DNA of 64,000 nt from Chloroflexota bacterium. Lineage in GTDB: Bacteria; Chloroflexota; Anaerolineae; UBA4142. This document shows, piece after piece, positions 31,222 to 40,193 of this stretch. A model generated the notes under the pieces. It had not been told where the DNA came from. It made no database searches and saw nothing but the letters and a program-made list of their open reading frames with translations. The stretch lies in contig JACQYF010000102.1 in assembly GCA_016208315.1 (NCBI GenBank), forward strand, positions 1 through 64,000. Reading direction: 5' to 3'. Position 1 is the stretch's first letter. Each line of letters opens with the position of its first letter. The translations under genes were made by a program, and so were the position numbers.

Positions 31222-32994
31222 TTACTCGCCGCCCGGAGTTGGAACGACCACGCGGGCTGGGCTTGCCAGTTCCGGGACGCGCGGCGGGCGATTCTGTGGA
31301 TACCAATCCTGCTCCACTTCGGGCGAGCTATATTCGTACGGTCCGCGATAGACGATTGGGACCGTTTCAAAGTTGCCGTGGGGCAGCGGCGGCGATGACG
31401 CCGCGACCCACTCGAGCGAATTCGCCTGCCAGGGATTCGCTTCGGCTTTCTTGCCCTTGACGAGACTGTAGGCGACGTTAAAGAAGAAGACGAGTTGCGC
31501 CGCGCCGAGCACGTAGGCGCTAATCGTCATGAACTGGTTGAGACCCTGTAACGGCGCAAAGAGTTGGTAGACGAACGGATCGGCGATTCGGCGCGGCATG
31601 CCATTCACGCCCAGAATGAACATGGGGAAGAAGACGAGATTGAACGTGATCAGCGTCAGCACAAAGTGAATTTTTCCCAGCCGCTCGTTCAACATGCGCC
31701 CGAACATTTTGGGGAACCAAAAATAGATGCCGGCGAACACGCCAAACAGACTGCCGCCGAAGAGCACATAGTGCAGGTGGCCGACCACAAAGTAGGTGTC
31801 GTGAATGAAAATGTCCACGGGCGTGGCCGCGCTGTAAATGCCGCTCAGCCCGCCGATGATGAACATGGAGACAAAGGCGACCGCGTTCAGCAGCGCGGTG
31901 GTAAAACGGATGTTTCCGCCCCACAGCGTGGCAAGCCAGTTGAAGGTCTTGATACTCGAAGGCACCGCGATCACCATCGTCGCGATCATGAACGACGTGC
32001 CGAGCAGCGGGTTCATGCCGCTCACGAACATGTGATGGCCCCACACGATAAAGCCCAGCCCGGCGATCGCCATGATGGACAAGACCATCGCCGTATAACC
32101 GAATAAGGGCTTGCGCGAAAACGTGGACAAGATGTCCGAGGTCATGCCCATCGCGGGCAGGATCATGATGTAGACGGCGGGATGCGAGTAAAACCAAAAG
32201 AGATGCTGCCAGAGCAGCGGCTGCCCGCCGCCGATCGGCAGAAAGAAATGCGTGCCCACCGTCCGATCGAGCGTCAACAAAATGAGCGCCGAAGTCAGCA
32301 CCGGCGTCGCCAACAAGACGAGGGTTGCAGTGATGAGCAAAGCCCAGGTGGTCAGCGGCATACGGAAGAGGGTCATGCCGGGCGCGCGCAAGAGCAGAAT
32401 GGTCGTGATATAGTTCATCGCGCCCAAGAGCGAGCCGAGACCGACGAACAGGAGACTGAGGAGCCAAAGGGTCTGTCCCAACCCCGAGCCGGGTACGGCA
32501 TTCGGTAGCGCGCTCAACGGCGCGTACGAGGTCCAGCCCGCGCTGGGCGGCCCGCCTTCCACAAAGAGCGCAGCCAAGATCATGAGAAAGGCGGGCCACA
32601 AGATCCAGTAGGACAACAGATTGAGCCGCGGAAAAGCCATGTCCCGCGCGCCGATCTGCAGCGGAATGAGAAAGTTGCCGAACGCGCCCGAGAGCATCGG
32701 GATGATGAAGAAAAAGATCATAATCGTCCCGTGCATGGTGACCAAACCGATGTATTGCTCCGGCAGAATGATGCCTCCGCCCTGGGCATAAAGCAACGCG
32801 CCGAAAACGGGAATCTCTTCAAAGGGCCAGGCCAACTGCGTGCGGATGAACATCGCCAACAGTCCCCCGACACTCAGAAAGAAGAGCGTCGTAAAGAGAA
32901 ACTGCAAGCCGATGACCTTGTGATCCGTCGAGAAAACATATCGCCGGATGAAAGGCATTTCGTGATGATTCGTGGACATCGCGTGTGTGGTCAT
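31222..32994 (-). CDS. coxA: Haem-copper cytochrome c oxidase subunit I, A2 type
   Basis: 590 residues from MTTHAMSTNHHE. This start was chosen because TTGGAG sits 6 nt upstream. Twelve or more membrane helices. Haem and copper ligands are visible in MHGTIMIFFF, FYSHPAVYIMILP, WGHHMF and HLHYVLFGG. The helix VI motif is YSHPAVY rather than the HPEVY of A1 oxidases, which places it with A2-type enzymes that keep the cross-linked Tyr but lack the D-channel Glu. It reduces O2 to water and pumps protons. Confidence 0.95.
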   Translation of the reverse strand: MTTHAMSTNHHEMPFIRRYVFSTDHKVIGLQFLFTTLFFLSVGGLLAMFIRTQLAWPFEEIPVFGALLYAQGGGIILPEQYIGLVTMHGTIMIFFFIIPMLSGAFGNFLIPLQIGARDMAFPRLNLLSYWILWPAFLMILAALFVEGGPPSAGWTSYAPLSALPNAVPGSGLGQTLWLLSLLFVGLGSLLGAMNYITTILLLRAPGMTLFRMPLTTWALLITATLVLLATPVLTSALILLTLDRTVGTHFFLPIGGGQPLLWQHLFWFYSHPAVYIMILPAMGMTSDILSTFSRKPLFGYTAMVLSIMAIAGLGFIVWGHHMFVSGMNPLLGTSFMIATMVIAVPSSIKTFNWLATLWGGNIRFTTALLNAVAFVSMFIIGGLSGIYSAATPVDIFIHDTYFVVGHLHYVLFGGSLFGVFAGIYFWFPKMFGRMLNERLGKIHFVLTLITFNLVFFPMFILGVNGMPRRIADPFVYQLFAPLQGLNQFMTISAYVLGAAQLVFFFNVAYSLVKGKKAEANPWQANSLEWVAASSPPLPHGNFETVPIVYRGPYEYSSPEVEQDWYPQNRPPRVPELASPARVVVPTPGGE

Positions 32995-33006
32995 ACGCAT
33001 CTCCAA

Positions 33007-33750
33007 TTATTGCCCCGCTTTGACCTTTTGTAGCCACGCCTCAAACTGTTCGCGTGTTTCCACCGTCAGCGCGGCACGCATCCGATAGTGTCCCAACCCG
33101 CACAGCTCGGCGCAGGCGATCTCATAGCTGCCGGTTTGCGTCGCGTTGAACCAGACTTTGGTCGTCTGTCCCGGCAGCGCGTCCTGTTTGAGGCGCAGTT
33201 GCGGCACAAAGAAACTGTGGATCACTTCCTTGAACGCTTGGTCGCGGCTTCGCAGCAAGATGAGAATATTTTGGTTGACCGGCACGTGCAGGGAATTGAC
33301 CGGCGCGATGATGTCGTCTTGGCCCGCCGGGTCCGCCGCATCCACGCCGAGCGGATTGTTCGACGAGATGCGCGCGGAATCCACGCGGCCAAATTGGCGG
33401 TCCGGCCCCGGATAGCGCACGTGCCATTCGAATTGCCGCGACGTCACCTCGACGAGCACGGACTGGTCTTCGGGCGGCGAACTCCCCTTGATGAACGACC
33501 AGGTACCCTGTTGAATCAGCGCCAAGCTGAAAAACGAGACACCGGCCACAACCGTCCAGCCGATTTCCAGCCGGCGATTGCTGTGAATGAAAGTGGCTTG
33601 GCGACCCTCTCGATGGCGATAGCGCACGAGGAAGATGATGAGCGCCGCTTCGGTGAGCACGAAGGCGATCCCGGTCGCGAACAGGACCAAGTAGAAGAGC
33701 GAATCAATGTCGCTGCCAAATGTGGACACATTGGGCGGAAGCCATGGCAT
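33007..33750 (-). CDS. coxB: Cytochrome c oxidase subunit II with CuA site
   Basis: 247 residues from MPWLPPNVSTFG after GAGGAG. Longer frames upstream are read from a palindrome. Two membrane helices, then the cupredoxin domain with the CuA motif CAELCGLGHYRM and an aromatic entry residue region (SRQFEWHVRYPG). It accepts electrons from a c-type cytochrome. There is no fused cytochrome c domain; separate cytochrome genes lie upstream. Confidence 0.95.
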   Translation of the reverse strand: MPWLPPNVSTFGSDIDSLFYLVLFATGIAFVLTEAALIIFLVRYRHREGRQATFIHSNRRLEIGWTVVAGVSFFSLALIQQGTWSFIKGSSPPEDQSVLVEVTSRQFEWHVRYPGPDRQFGRVDSARISSNNPLGVDAADPAGQDDIIAPVNSLHVPVNQNILILLRSRDQAFKEVIHSFFVPQLRLKQDALPGQTTKVWFNATQTGSYEIACAELCGLGHYRMRAALTVETREQFEAWLQKVKAGQ

Positions 33751-33762
33751 AGGAAACTCCTC

Positions 33763-33880
33763 GTCAAGTGTCGAGTGCCAGGTGACGAGTGACAAGGGAA
33801 GTAGCAAGTAAAACGTTATTCTTGTCACCTCTCTTGTCACTTGCCCCTTGTCCCTTGTCACGTCCCTTGTCACCCGTCAT
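33763..33880. repeat. GTGACAAGG palindrome
   Basis: Units such as GACGAGTGACAAGGGAAG and CAAGTGTCGAGTG pair with tandem CTTGTCAC units (CTTGTCACTTGCCCCTTGTCCC...). The longer frame of subunit II runs through it. Confidence 0.85.
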
Positions 33881-33908
33881 GCGCGCTTTGCGCCATCACA
33901 TGTCACCT

Positions 33909-34694
33909 TTATGGCGCTTTGAACGTCAAGTCTACGGTCTTGGTCTCTTTGGCTGCGACCGTGAATTTTTGCGTCTGCGTGCCATACTCTTCGTGCCATG
34001 CTTCAAGCGTATAGTCTCCGGGCGGCAGACCCTGGATCGTGAACGTGCCGTCGTCGCCCGAGACCGCGAAGAAGGGATGCTCCAGCACGCCGACGTAGGC
34101 GTTCATCCAACCGTGAACTTCGCAGAAAACCGGAATCATCACCTCGGGCTTGTCAAACGTCCGATTCGTATCCATCACGCGCGGCTGGCCGATGTTGAAT
34201 TCCTTATTCGTTTTCGGCTTGGGGTGAATGTTGTGCAGGATGCCGTCGCTATTCCGAATCGTCAGGGTCTGGCCGGCTTGCACGCCGAATACGTGCGGCA
34301 CATAGTGGCAACCGCTTTGGTCCAACACGACCGCCTGCTGCGGCGCGGGAAAGGTCTTGCCGCCTAGTCCCTCTTTGACGTACACAAAGACATTCTTGAG
34401 GGTATTGCCGTCCTTGTTCACCACCACGTTTTCGGCGAATGGCCCTTCGGCATATTTCGCGGCGCAAGTCGGCTCCGCGTCCATGGCAATCTTTTTTGGC
34501 TGTGGGGCCGTGCCCGTAAAGTTTACCTTCCCGTTGATCGTCGCGGCGGTGGCCGGGTCAATGCCCGCCGGCGCGCCCGGCGTTCCGGCGGACGGGGCCA
34601 GCGTGGGCGCGCCCGCAGGCCCGCCACCCCCGCAGCCCACGGCCGCGAGCGCCAGAATGACAATACTTGCAATGATGAAGATGGTTTTCTTCAT
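33909..34694 (-). CDS. Lipoprotein with carboxypeptidase-regulatory-like/plastocyanin-like domain
   Basis: 261 residues from MKKTIFIIASI after GGAGGAT. The lipobox AVGCGGGG is followed by a Pro/Ala/Gly linker and a 200-residue beta domain. It contains candidate copper-type ligands (SGCHYVPHVFGVQAGQTL, HNIHPKPK, FCEVHGWMNAYVGV) and the carboxypeptidase-regulatory motif GLPPGDYTLEAWHEEYG. It resembles periplasmic proteins of methylamine-utilisation and cytochrome gene sets that may shuttle electrons or copper. It lies between the cytochrome c and oxidase genes. Confidence 0.8.
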   Translation of the reverse strand: MKKTIFIIASIVILALAAVGCGGGGPAGAPTLAPSAGTPGAPAGIDPATAATINGKVNFTGTAPQPKKIAMDAEPTCAAKYAEGPFAENVVVNKDGNTLKNVFVYVKEGLGGKTFPAPQQAVVLDQSGCHYVPHVFGVQAGQTLTIRNSDGILHNIHPKPKTNKEFNIGQPRVMDTNRTFDKPEVMIPVFCEVHGWMNAYVGVLEHPFFAVSGDDGTFTIQGLPPGDYTLEAWHEEYGTQTQKFTVAAKETKTVDLTFKAP

Positions 34695-34721
34695 GTGTCT
34701 ATCCTCCATGCGTTGGTGTCC

Positions 34722-34826
34722 AGTGTTCAGTATTCAGCATTCTGTCTTCAGTTTTCGGTCTCTGAATACTGAATACTGAATACTGTTCACTGTTCACTGT
34801 TTACTGTTCACTGTTTACTGTTCACT
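34722..34826. repeat. CAGTATTCAG / CTGTTCACTGTTTACTG repeat array
   Basis: A tract of AGTATTCAG/CTGAATACTGAATACTG units passes into tandem CTGTT(T/C)ACTGTTCA units that end at the stop of the next minus-strand gene. It is related to 24466-24552. Confidence 0.85.
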
Positions 34827-36312
34827 GCCTCTTGCGCCGCGCGTACCACACCACGGCGCCCTCGACGATCAGCACGAGCCCGATCGCGATGGGAATCGAG
34901 AGATACGCGCTGGCCGGCGTCGGCGGTTCGAGATACAGCGAGTACCAAGACGAGACGGAGCGTTTTGCGCCGCCCTCACCCGAGCCGCCGTCCCAGCCAG
35001 AGACCGCTATCGGAATAAGTTTCCCGACGGCAAATTGAATGGCCCTGTCCTTGTCGTTCGTGTTCAACGCGCGCCGGACGACCATTTGGTATTGCCCATC
35101 CCTAAATGTCACTGCGCCGCGCGCGTTTTGGCTATCCGGCTTTTTGACCGTGATCGAATTGAGGCCGGTCGCGTTCGCTTCTTCGATCTTGCCCGTGCTC
35201 GCCTGCCACTGCCACAAGTTCACCGGATGATTCGCATCGCCAAGAATAAAGTACGGTCTCTCCAACGCGTCGGGGATCACGTTGGGAAATTGGATTGCCA
35301 AGCCGTCGTCGCCGTTGGCTTTCTTGTCCTCGGCGCGGTCATTCCACGAAACGAGAATCGCGATTTCGCTTTCGTTGTAGAGCGCCTGCGCTACGACCAA
35401 GTCAATCGCCGGGGTGAACAACCGCGGCTCGTGGACCAGCTGGCCGACTAGCGGAAAGTAGAAACGCTCGGCTTGCCACCACACATCGCTATTCGCATCG
35501 GCCGGCAGCGCCCCCTCCACCCGTTTCGCCGACAGGACCGCTTTCGCTTCGGGTCGCTTGTCAGTCGGCGCGAGCGATCGTAGATAATTTACGAGGTCCC
35601 AGCGTTCCTGGTCGCTCGTCGAATCCGCAAACGACGGCATGGGCGTGCCGGTCAGTCCGGTGCTCAACGTGCGAAAAAGGTCTTGGGCCGACGCGCCGCC
35701 GCGAAAGTTCCAGGGTTTGGTCAGGTCGGCGGGCAGAATCTTGTTGTCGAGTTTGTCCTTTAATTCAAAAGCCGAGGGGCCATCGCCGCGGGCTTGCTGC
35801 CCATGGCACTTCCAGCACTGCAACTCCTGGTAGAGCGTCTTGCCTTTCTCAATGGACGCTTGCGACGACCCGGGCGCGGCGCCGGACAGTTGGATCGGCT
35901 TGGGCGGTGATTGCGGGTCAAACAACCGCGCGTCAAAACTTTTCAAATAGGCGACGACCTGCCGGATCTCCGCGTCGCTCAGCACGCCGCGCCACGCGGG
36001 CATGGTCGTGCCGGGCATCCCGTCGTTGACGATTTTGACGAGGTCGGCGTCCGTCGGCGCGTCGCCCGATTCGGTCGAGCGAATCTTGAACGCGCTGCTC
36101 GTGAAATCGCGCGGGCGCGGATACATCGCCGCGGCGCCCGGCCCATCGCCCTTGCCTTGCGCGCCGTGGCAATACTGGCAGCGCGCCTCGTAAACCTTTT
36201 TCCCCGCCGCCATTTCGTTTTGCAACGATGGACTGGCCGAAACGCTTTCGCCCGCGCGGAACAAAACCAAGAGCAGCCCGACCGCCAGCGCGGCCAAAGC
36301 GACAAGCCGCAT
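34822..36312 (-). CDS. Dihaem cytochrome c fused to an ethylbenzene-dehydrogenase-type haem domain
   Basis: 496 residues from MRLVALAALAVG. Signal peptide, two cytochrome c domains with CQYCH and CWKCH and later Met ligands (MPGTTMPAW, TGTPMPSFAD). Then comes a beta-rich domain (about 270-450; VWWQAERFYFPLVGQLV, NESEIAILVSWND) like the b-haem gamma subunit of ethylbenzene and DMSO-type dehydrogenases. A C-terminal membrane helix ends the protein. Three haems in one polypeptide could hand electrons between membrane complexes and the oxidase. It lies in the CydA/cytochrome/oxidase cluster. Confidence 0.87.
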   Translation of the reverse strand: MRLVALAALAVGLLLVLFRAGESVSASPSLQNEMAAGKKVYEARCQYCHGAQGKGDGPGAAAMYPRPRDFTSSAFKIRSTESGDAPTDADLVKIVNDGMPGTTMPAWRGVLSDAEIRQVVAYLKSFDARLFDPQSPPKPIQLSGAAPGSSQASIEKGKTLYQELQCWKCHGQQARGDGPSAFELKDKLDNKILPADLTKPWNFRGGASAQDLFRTLSTGLTGTPMPSFADSTSDQERWDLVNYLRSLAPTDKRPEAKAVLSAKRVEGALPADANSDVWWQAERFYFPLVGQLVHEPRLFTPAIDLVVAQALYNESEIAILVSWNDRAEDKKANGDDGLAIQFPNVIPDALERPYFILGDANHPVNLWQWQASTGKIEEANATGLNSITVKKPDSQNARGAVTFRDGQYQMVVRRALNTNDKDRAIQFAVGKLIPIAVSGWDGGSGEGGAKRSVSSWYSLYLEPPTPASAYLSIPIAIGLVLIVEGAVVWYARRKRQ

Positions 36313-36324
36313 CGAAGTTCTAAT

Positions 36325-36366
36325 CACCAACGTCCAACCTCCAACCTCCAACTTCTAACTTCCAAT
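36325..36366. repeat. CCAACCTCCAACTT tandem repeat
   Basis: Short units CCAACGTCCAACCTCCAACCTCCAA and ACTTCTAACTTCC fill the spacer between two cytochrome genes. Confidence 0.7.
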
Positions 36367-37182
36367 TTACTCCCACGTCCGCGGCGCATAGCCCGTCGCG
36401 TGATAGAGATAGAGGATGACTTGCCAGATTTCCGTATCGCTCAGGACGTCTTCCCAGGCCGGCATCGCCGAATTCCACGGCGCGGATTCGGTGGGCAGAC
36501 CCGGCCCGCCCTTGGCAATCCGCCAAAACAAATAGCCCTCTTGCAATTGGGCAATCGTCCCCGAGTCCGTAAAATTGGCGGGCGCAGGATTGAGCGCCGT
36601 CGCGAAGAGACCTTGCCCGTTCAGCGCGTCGCCGTGACAAAAGACACAGCGACTCGCGTACACCGCCGCGCCCGCCTGCACGTTCTTGTCGAAATTCACC
36701 GCGACGGCGCGCAGCGGATTGTTCAGCCCTTGGATGTTGAGCGTCTGGCCCTTGAATTGAATCGTCGTCGGCGGCGCGGGATGAATCGAACGCAATTCGG
36801 CCGGCGCTTCCACGCGCGTCTGCAAGCCCGCGTAGGCCTGCCAGCCCGCCAGCAGCGGCAGCGCGACAAAGAGCGCGCGGCGCGCCAAGACCACCGGCCG
36901 TTGTTTCTGCTCCAATAAGAGCGTCTTGACGGGCTGTTGGAACTGCCGCCATGTCTCCTCATTCGAAGAGACGTACAACAGCACGACGGCCGTGACCATG
37001 CCCATGTAGAGCACGACGATGCTCGCGGGTGTGGGCGCGGGCCGGCCCGTAGCCATACTCGCCGCCAACGGCAAGCCAAAGACAAAAAGCAGATAGGCGA
37101 ATATCTCCAACAATATCGCCTGGGCAAACGGGTGTGCCATTATCGAGAGGGGCTTGACTGATAACGACCAGCGATTGTTCAT
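36367..37182 (-). CDS. Monohaem cytochrome c with N-terminal membrane helices
   Basis: 271 residues from MNNRWSLSVKPL; longer frames read into the upstream palindrome. Two helices (AILLEIFAYLLFVFGLPLAAS, SIVVLYMGMVTAVVLLYVS) and a third near residue 105 are followed by a cytochrome c domain with CVFCH and the Met ligand region SAMPAWEDVLSDTE. It probably ferries electrons between the CydA-like enzyme and the other cytochromes of this cluster. Confidence 0.87.
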   Translation of the reverse strand: MNNRWSLSVKPLSIMAHPFAQAILLEIFAYLLFVFGLPLAASMATGRPAPTPASIVVLYMGMVTAVVLLYVSSNEETWRQFQQPVKTLLLEQKQRPVVLARRALFVALPLLAGWQAYAGLQTRVEAPAELRSIHPAPPTTIQFKGQTLNIQGLNNPLRAVAVNFDKNVQAGAAVYASRCVFCHGDALNGQGLFATALNPAPANFTDSGTIAQLQEGYLFWRIAKGGPGLPTESAPWNSAMPAWEDVLSDTEIWQVILYLYHATGYAPRTWE

Positions 37183-37189
37183 ATCTAAC

Positions 37190-37266
37190 CATTTCAGATT
37201 GCAGATTGCAGATTGCAGATTTTGCATTGCAGTTTCGATCTGAAATCTGAAATCTGAAATCTGAAA
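37190..37266. repeat. GCAGATTGCAGATT / CTGAAATCTGAAATC repeat
   Basis: Tandem CAGATTG units and tandem TCTGAAA units are separated by TTTGCATTGCAGTTTCG. It ends at the stop codon of the gene at 37267. Confidence 0.85.
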
Positions 37267-38076
37267 TTACTTGAGTCCTGCCAAATACTCCACCAGAATA
37301 TCCAATTGTTTCGCGGTCAAGCGATCGCCAAAGATCGGCGGCATCACACTGGGCGACCTGCACGGCCCGTCGGGACAATCGGGCGCGATGAACGCGGTGG
37401 GATCGAGGATGGATTCGTGAATGTAATCCTTGGCGCTCACGCCGGGTTTGCGCGCGGCCGCGGTCGTCCCCAAGTGCGTCAAATCCGGCCCGACCTTGCC
37501 CGCCATCCCCGCGACGCCCTCGAGCGCATGGCACGCGCCGCAAGCCATCGCCGTCATAATCTCTTGCGGGCTTGACGCCGCGGTCACCGCCGGAGCTCCG
37601 TTAGAAGATGGAGACGAGACCGTCCCGGCCACGGGCTTGACGGTGATCTCACCGCCGAGCGACTGCAAGTAGCCGGTGACCGCGACAATTTCCGCGTCGT
37701 TCAAAGACGAGGGCGGTTTGTTCATCGGCGGCATGATGCATTGATACCCTTCGACCACGTAGGCGCACGGATCAACCAGCGACTCGAGGAGATATTGTTC
37801 TGCGCTCGTCGCCGGTTTGCGACTCGCCGCCCGCGCGCCGATGCCCTGCAAATCCGGCGCGCGTGTTCCCGGCGAGCCAATCCCATGACAAGTGAGGCAC
37901 GCGCCTTTCGTCTCGACGATTTGCTTGCCGGCCGCCGCAAGCTGTTGGGGCGTCATGTCGGCCCCCAAGGCCACGTCTTTGGGCGGGCGAGATTCGATCT
38001 GCGGGATACTGTTCGCAAAGAATACAAAGAAACCGATGACGGCGAGCGCGAAGAGGGCGACCTGGATATTCTTCAC
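37267..38076 (-). CDS. Dihaem cytochrome c subunit, N-terminal anchor
   Basis: 269 residues from a GTG start (KNIQVALFALAVIGFFVFFA) that overlaps the CydA-like stop as GTGA. Two cytochrome c domains with CLTCH and CGACH. Each is followed by a similar segment (RKPATSAEQYLLESLVDPCAY..., RKPGVSAKDYIHESILDPTAF...), showing internal duplication, and by Met ligands in PPMNKPP and VMPPIF. Tight coupling to the CydA-like gene suggests that the two form one enzyme. Confidence 0.9.
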   Translation of the reverse strand: MKNIQVALFALAVIGFFVFFANSIPQIESRPPKDVALGADMTPQQLAAAGKQIVETKGACLTCHGIGSPGTRAPDLQGIGARAASRKPATSAEQYLLESLVDPCAYVVEGYQCIMPPMNKPPSSLNDAEIVAVTGYLQSLGGEITVKPVAGTVSSPSSNGAPAVTAASSPQEIMTAMACGACHALEGVAGMAGKVGPDLTHLGTTAAARKPGVSAKDYIHESILDPTAFIAPDCPDGPCRSPSVMPPIFGDRLTAKQLDILVEYLAGLK

Positions 38077-39890
38077 TTTCCCGCGCCTCCGGCCGGCTGC
38101 TCGATGGGCGGCGCAACGGGAGCGACCTGCTTGACTTGCTTTTCGCCCAATTCGCCGAGCCAGAAGATGAAGGCGATGAGAGCCAGGAACAAAATGACGC
38201 ACACCGAAATGACGATGGCGGCAAAACCCAGCGGCGGCGAAAACGCATCCACCGACGTATCTCGGAGAACTCCGAACACGTGCCAGTCCTGGCGAATGGC
38301 GTTGCGCGCGTAACCCATCAGCCCCATGAGCCAGGTGAACGTGACGGCGAGCAGCACCAGCGCGAACTGTGAACGGTCGGGCATCTGCCCCCAACGCATC
38401 GGGCCAAGCGAGGTCGCGCGGCGAAAGAGCAGCACATCCAACAGCGTCACGAAAAAGAGCGCGGCCAATACGGCGGCGACCTGGTAAACGGAAAAACCGA
38501 TACGGGCGATAGCAGGCGTGCCCGAGCCAGGCGGGCCGAATAGCCCAAAGACATCCACATAACCATAGACGCCGTAGAAAAGGACGACGCTCGCCGCGCC
38601 GACGATCATGATGCCCTGCAAGATTTTGACGCGCCACGAACTCCCGTTGCCCACTTGCTTGCCCGCGCGGCGATACAACAAGAAACTGATAAACGTCGTG
38701 AGAATCATGATGTTGACCGCGGTATTCTTGGCCGACATGACGCCGAGCACGCCGAGCAGCGGGTGAAATTGTCCGATGCGGCGCGCCTCTTCGAGCGACG
38801 CGACGATCGAGTGCGGCGTGGCCCAGACGATCCAGCCGATCAGCAAGATCGCGGCCATGTACTTGATGTAGCGCCGGTAGCGCTCGCCGCCGGCAATGCG
38901 TCCCATCCCGAGCCAGAGATAGTAATTGGCCGCGAGGAAGAGGATGCCGATCAAAAGCGCCTGAATGATCCAGAGCCACGAGAGAAAGCCGCCCATCATC
39001 GTGATGCCCATCTGCTGATTAAAGCCATAAATCTCGCGCCCGAGCCAATAGCCCGCAAAGGGCAAGGGCAGCAAGCCGACGATGGCGATAAAGTTGCCGA
39101 CGTAGCCCATCCAATCGTAATGCGCTTTTTGCTCCGCGTTCTTGGCGTTGAGGAATTTGATGGCCGCGTACGCGCCGACAATCGCCCCGCCGAACGCGAC
39201 ATTGGCGATGAGGCGATGCACGTTGATCGCCATCCACGTCGGGTTCCAGATCGCGGCCCACATATCCACCAGGTTGCCTTGCTCGTCTACGCCCCGCGGC
39301 GAGATCGCGAACGTGAGCCACGCGTTGGCGACGAACATCAGGATCGTGCCCCAGATATTCAAGACGAGGCCGACGATCATGTGCCAAACCTTCGCCGCGC
39401 CCTCCATCCAACGCGACCAACTGTAGTAGTACAGATAGAGGGTGAACGATTCGCCGAAGAACAGAATCGGATAGATGATCATCGTCGGCGCGAATATACC
39501 GGCGAGGTAATTAAAGAACCGCGGATAATAGATCGTGAGGACGAAGGTGAGGAGGGCGCCCAAGATCGCCGTGGTGGACGCGGCGACGACAAGGAGTTTC
39601 ACGAACTCGTGCGCGAGTTGGTCGTAGCGGCGCTCTTTAGTGCGCCAGCCGATCAGCTCGACCACCAGGGCGAACATCGGCACGCCGAGCATGAACGCGG
39701 CAAACATCAAGTGGACCTCGGCCACGATCCACAACGCCACGCGCGAGCCGATCAGGGGAAACTCACGATAGGCGGGGGGTTCCGGCGATTGGGCGAAGGC
39801 GGGCGGCGTCGCGACGAACAGCCCAAGCAGGATGACTAAAATTATTGATCCCAGTATAGAGAGTACTAGTTCACGGAGCCGCTGCGCCAT
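38073..39890 (-). CDS. CydA-like (cytochrome bd subunit I family) membrane protein
   Basis: 605 residues from MAQRLRELVLS after AGGAGG. A signal-like first helix and at least twelve further helices. SRVALWIVAEVHLMFAAFMLG and KVWHMIVGLVLNIWGTILM resemble the haem-ligand helices of CydA. No CydB gene follows; the next gene is a dihaem cytochrome c. CydA-only proteins linked to cytochromes c are known from Nitrospira and Chloroflexota, where their reaction (O2 reduction or quinol:cytochrome c transfer) is not settled. Confidence 0.85.
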   Translation of the reverse strand: MAQRLRELVLSILGSIILVILLGLFVATPPAFAQSPEPPAYREFPLIGSRVALWIVAEVHLMFAAFMLGVPMFALVVELIGWRTKERRYDQLAHEFVKLLVVAASTTAILGALLTFVLTIYYPRFFNYLAGIFAPTMIIYPILFFGESFTLYLYYYSWSRWMEGAAKVWHMIVGLVLNIWGTILMFVANAWLTFAISPRGVDEQGNLVDMWAAIWNPTWMAINVHRLIANVAFGGAIVGAYAAIKFLNAKNAEQKAHYDWMGYVGNFIAIVGLLPLPFAGYWLGREIYGFNQQMGITMMGGFLSWLWIIQALLIGILFLAANYYLWLGMGRIAGGERYRRYIKYMAAILLIGWIVWATPHSIVASLEEARRIGQFHPLLGVLGVMSAKNTAVNIMILTTFISFLLYRRAGKQVGNGSSWRVKILQGIMIVGAASVVLFYGVYGYVDVFGLFGPPGSGTPAIARIGFSVYQVAAVLAALFFVTLLDVLLFRRATSLGPMRWGQMPDRSQFALVLLAVTFTWLMGLMGYARNAIRQDWHVFGVLRDTSVDAFSPPLGFAAIVISVCVILFLALIAFIFWLGELGEKQVKQVAPVAPPIEQPAGGAGK

Positions 39891-40187
39891 TGACTTTACC
39901 TCCTGGCCTTCCGGAACCATTGGACCATCAGAATACAAAAAGACAGACGCATAGCACGACGTCTGTCTTTGCAGTACGCTTATCCAATTGGCCGCGAGCA
40001 GCCACGCGGCGGCGCGCGCAAATATGCCGCGCGTCACCTGGCGCACGATCCTCGGCATCATCACCGACTCGATTGAGAGGCCCAACGTACGGCCGTATCA
40101 CGTACTTTCACGCAATCTAGCACGGGGTGATTGCTCACCCTATCGAGGCACGCCGCAATCATTACGGCGTCTACTTTCCAATACAGT
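39891..40187 (-). ncRNA. Long structured leader of the CydA-like operon, candidate riboregulator
   Basis: About 297 nt between the promoter and the ATG. Visible stems are GACGCCG/CGGCGT, GGGTGA/TCACCC and GTACG/CGTAC, followed by the terminator at 39937-39970. The open frame across it (an N-terminal extension of the CydA-like gene) is probably fortuitous, because a strong ribosome binding site precedes 39890. It matches no riboswitch class that I know. Confidence 0.5.
39937..39970 (-). terminator. Terminator/attenuator in the CydA-like leader
   Basis: AAAGACAGACG/CGTCTGTCTTT forms an 11-bp stem with loop TCGTGCTATG, followed by TTGTATTC. It lies between the promoter and the gene, 46 nt before the ATG. 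Confidence 0.88.
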
Positions 40188-40193
40188 GGCGAG

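Noticed and set aside
38073-40085. CydA-like protein starting at 40085
   Set aside because: The extra 65 residues are translated from the leader and terminator; AGGAGG directly precedes the ATG at 39890.
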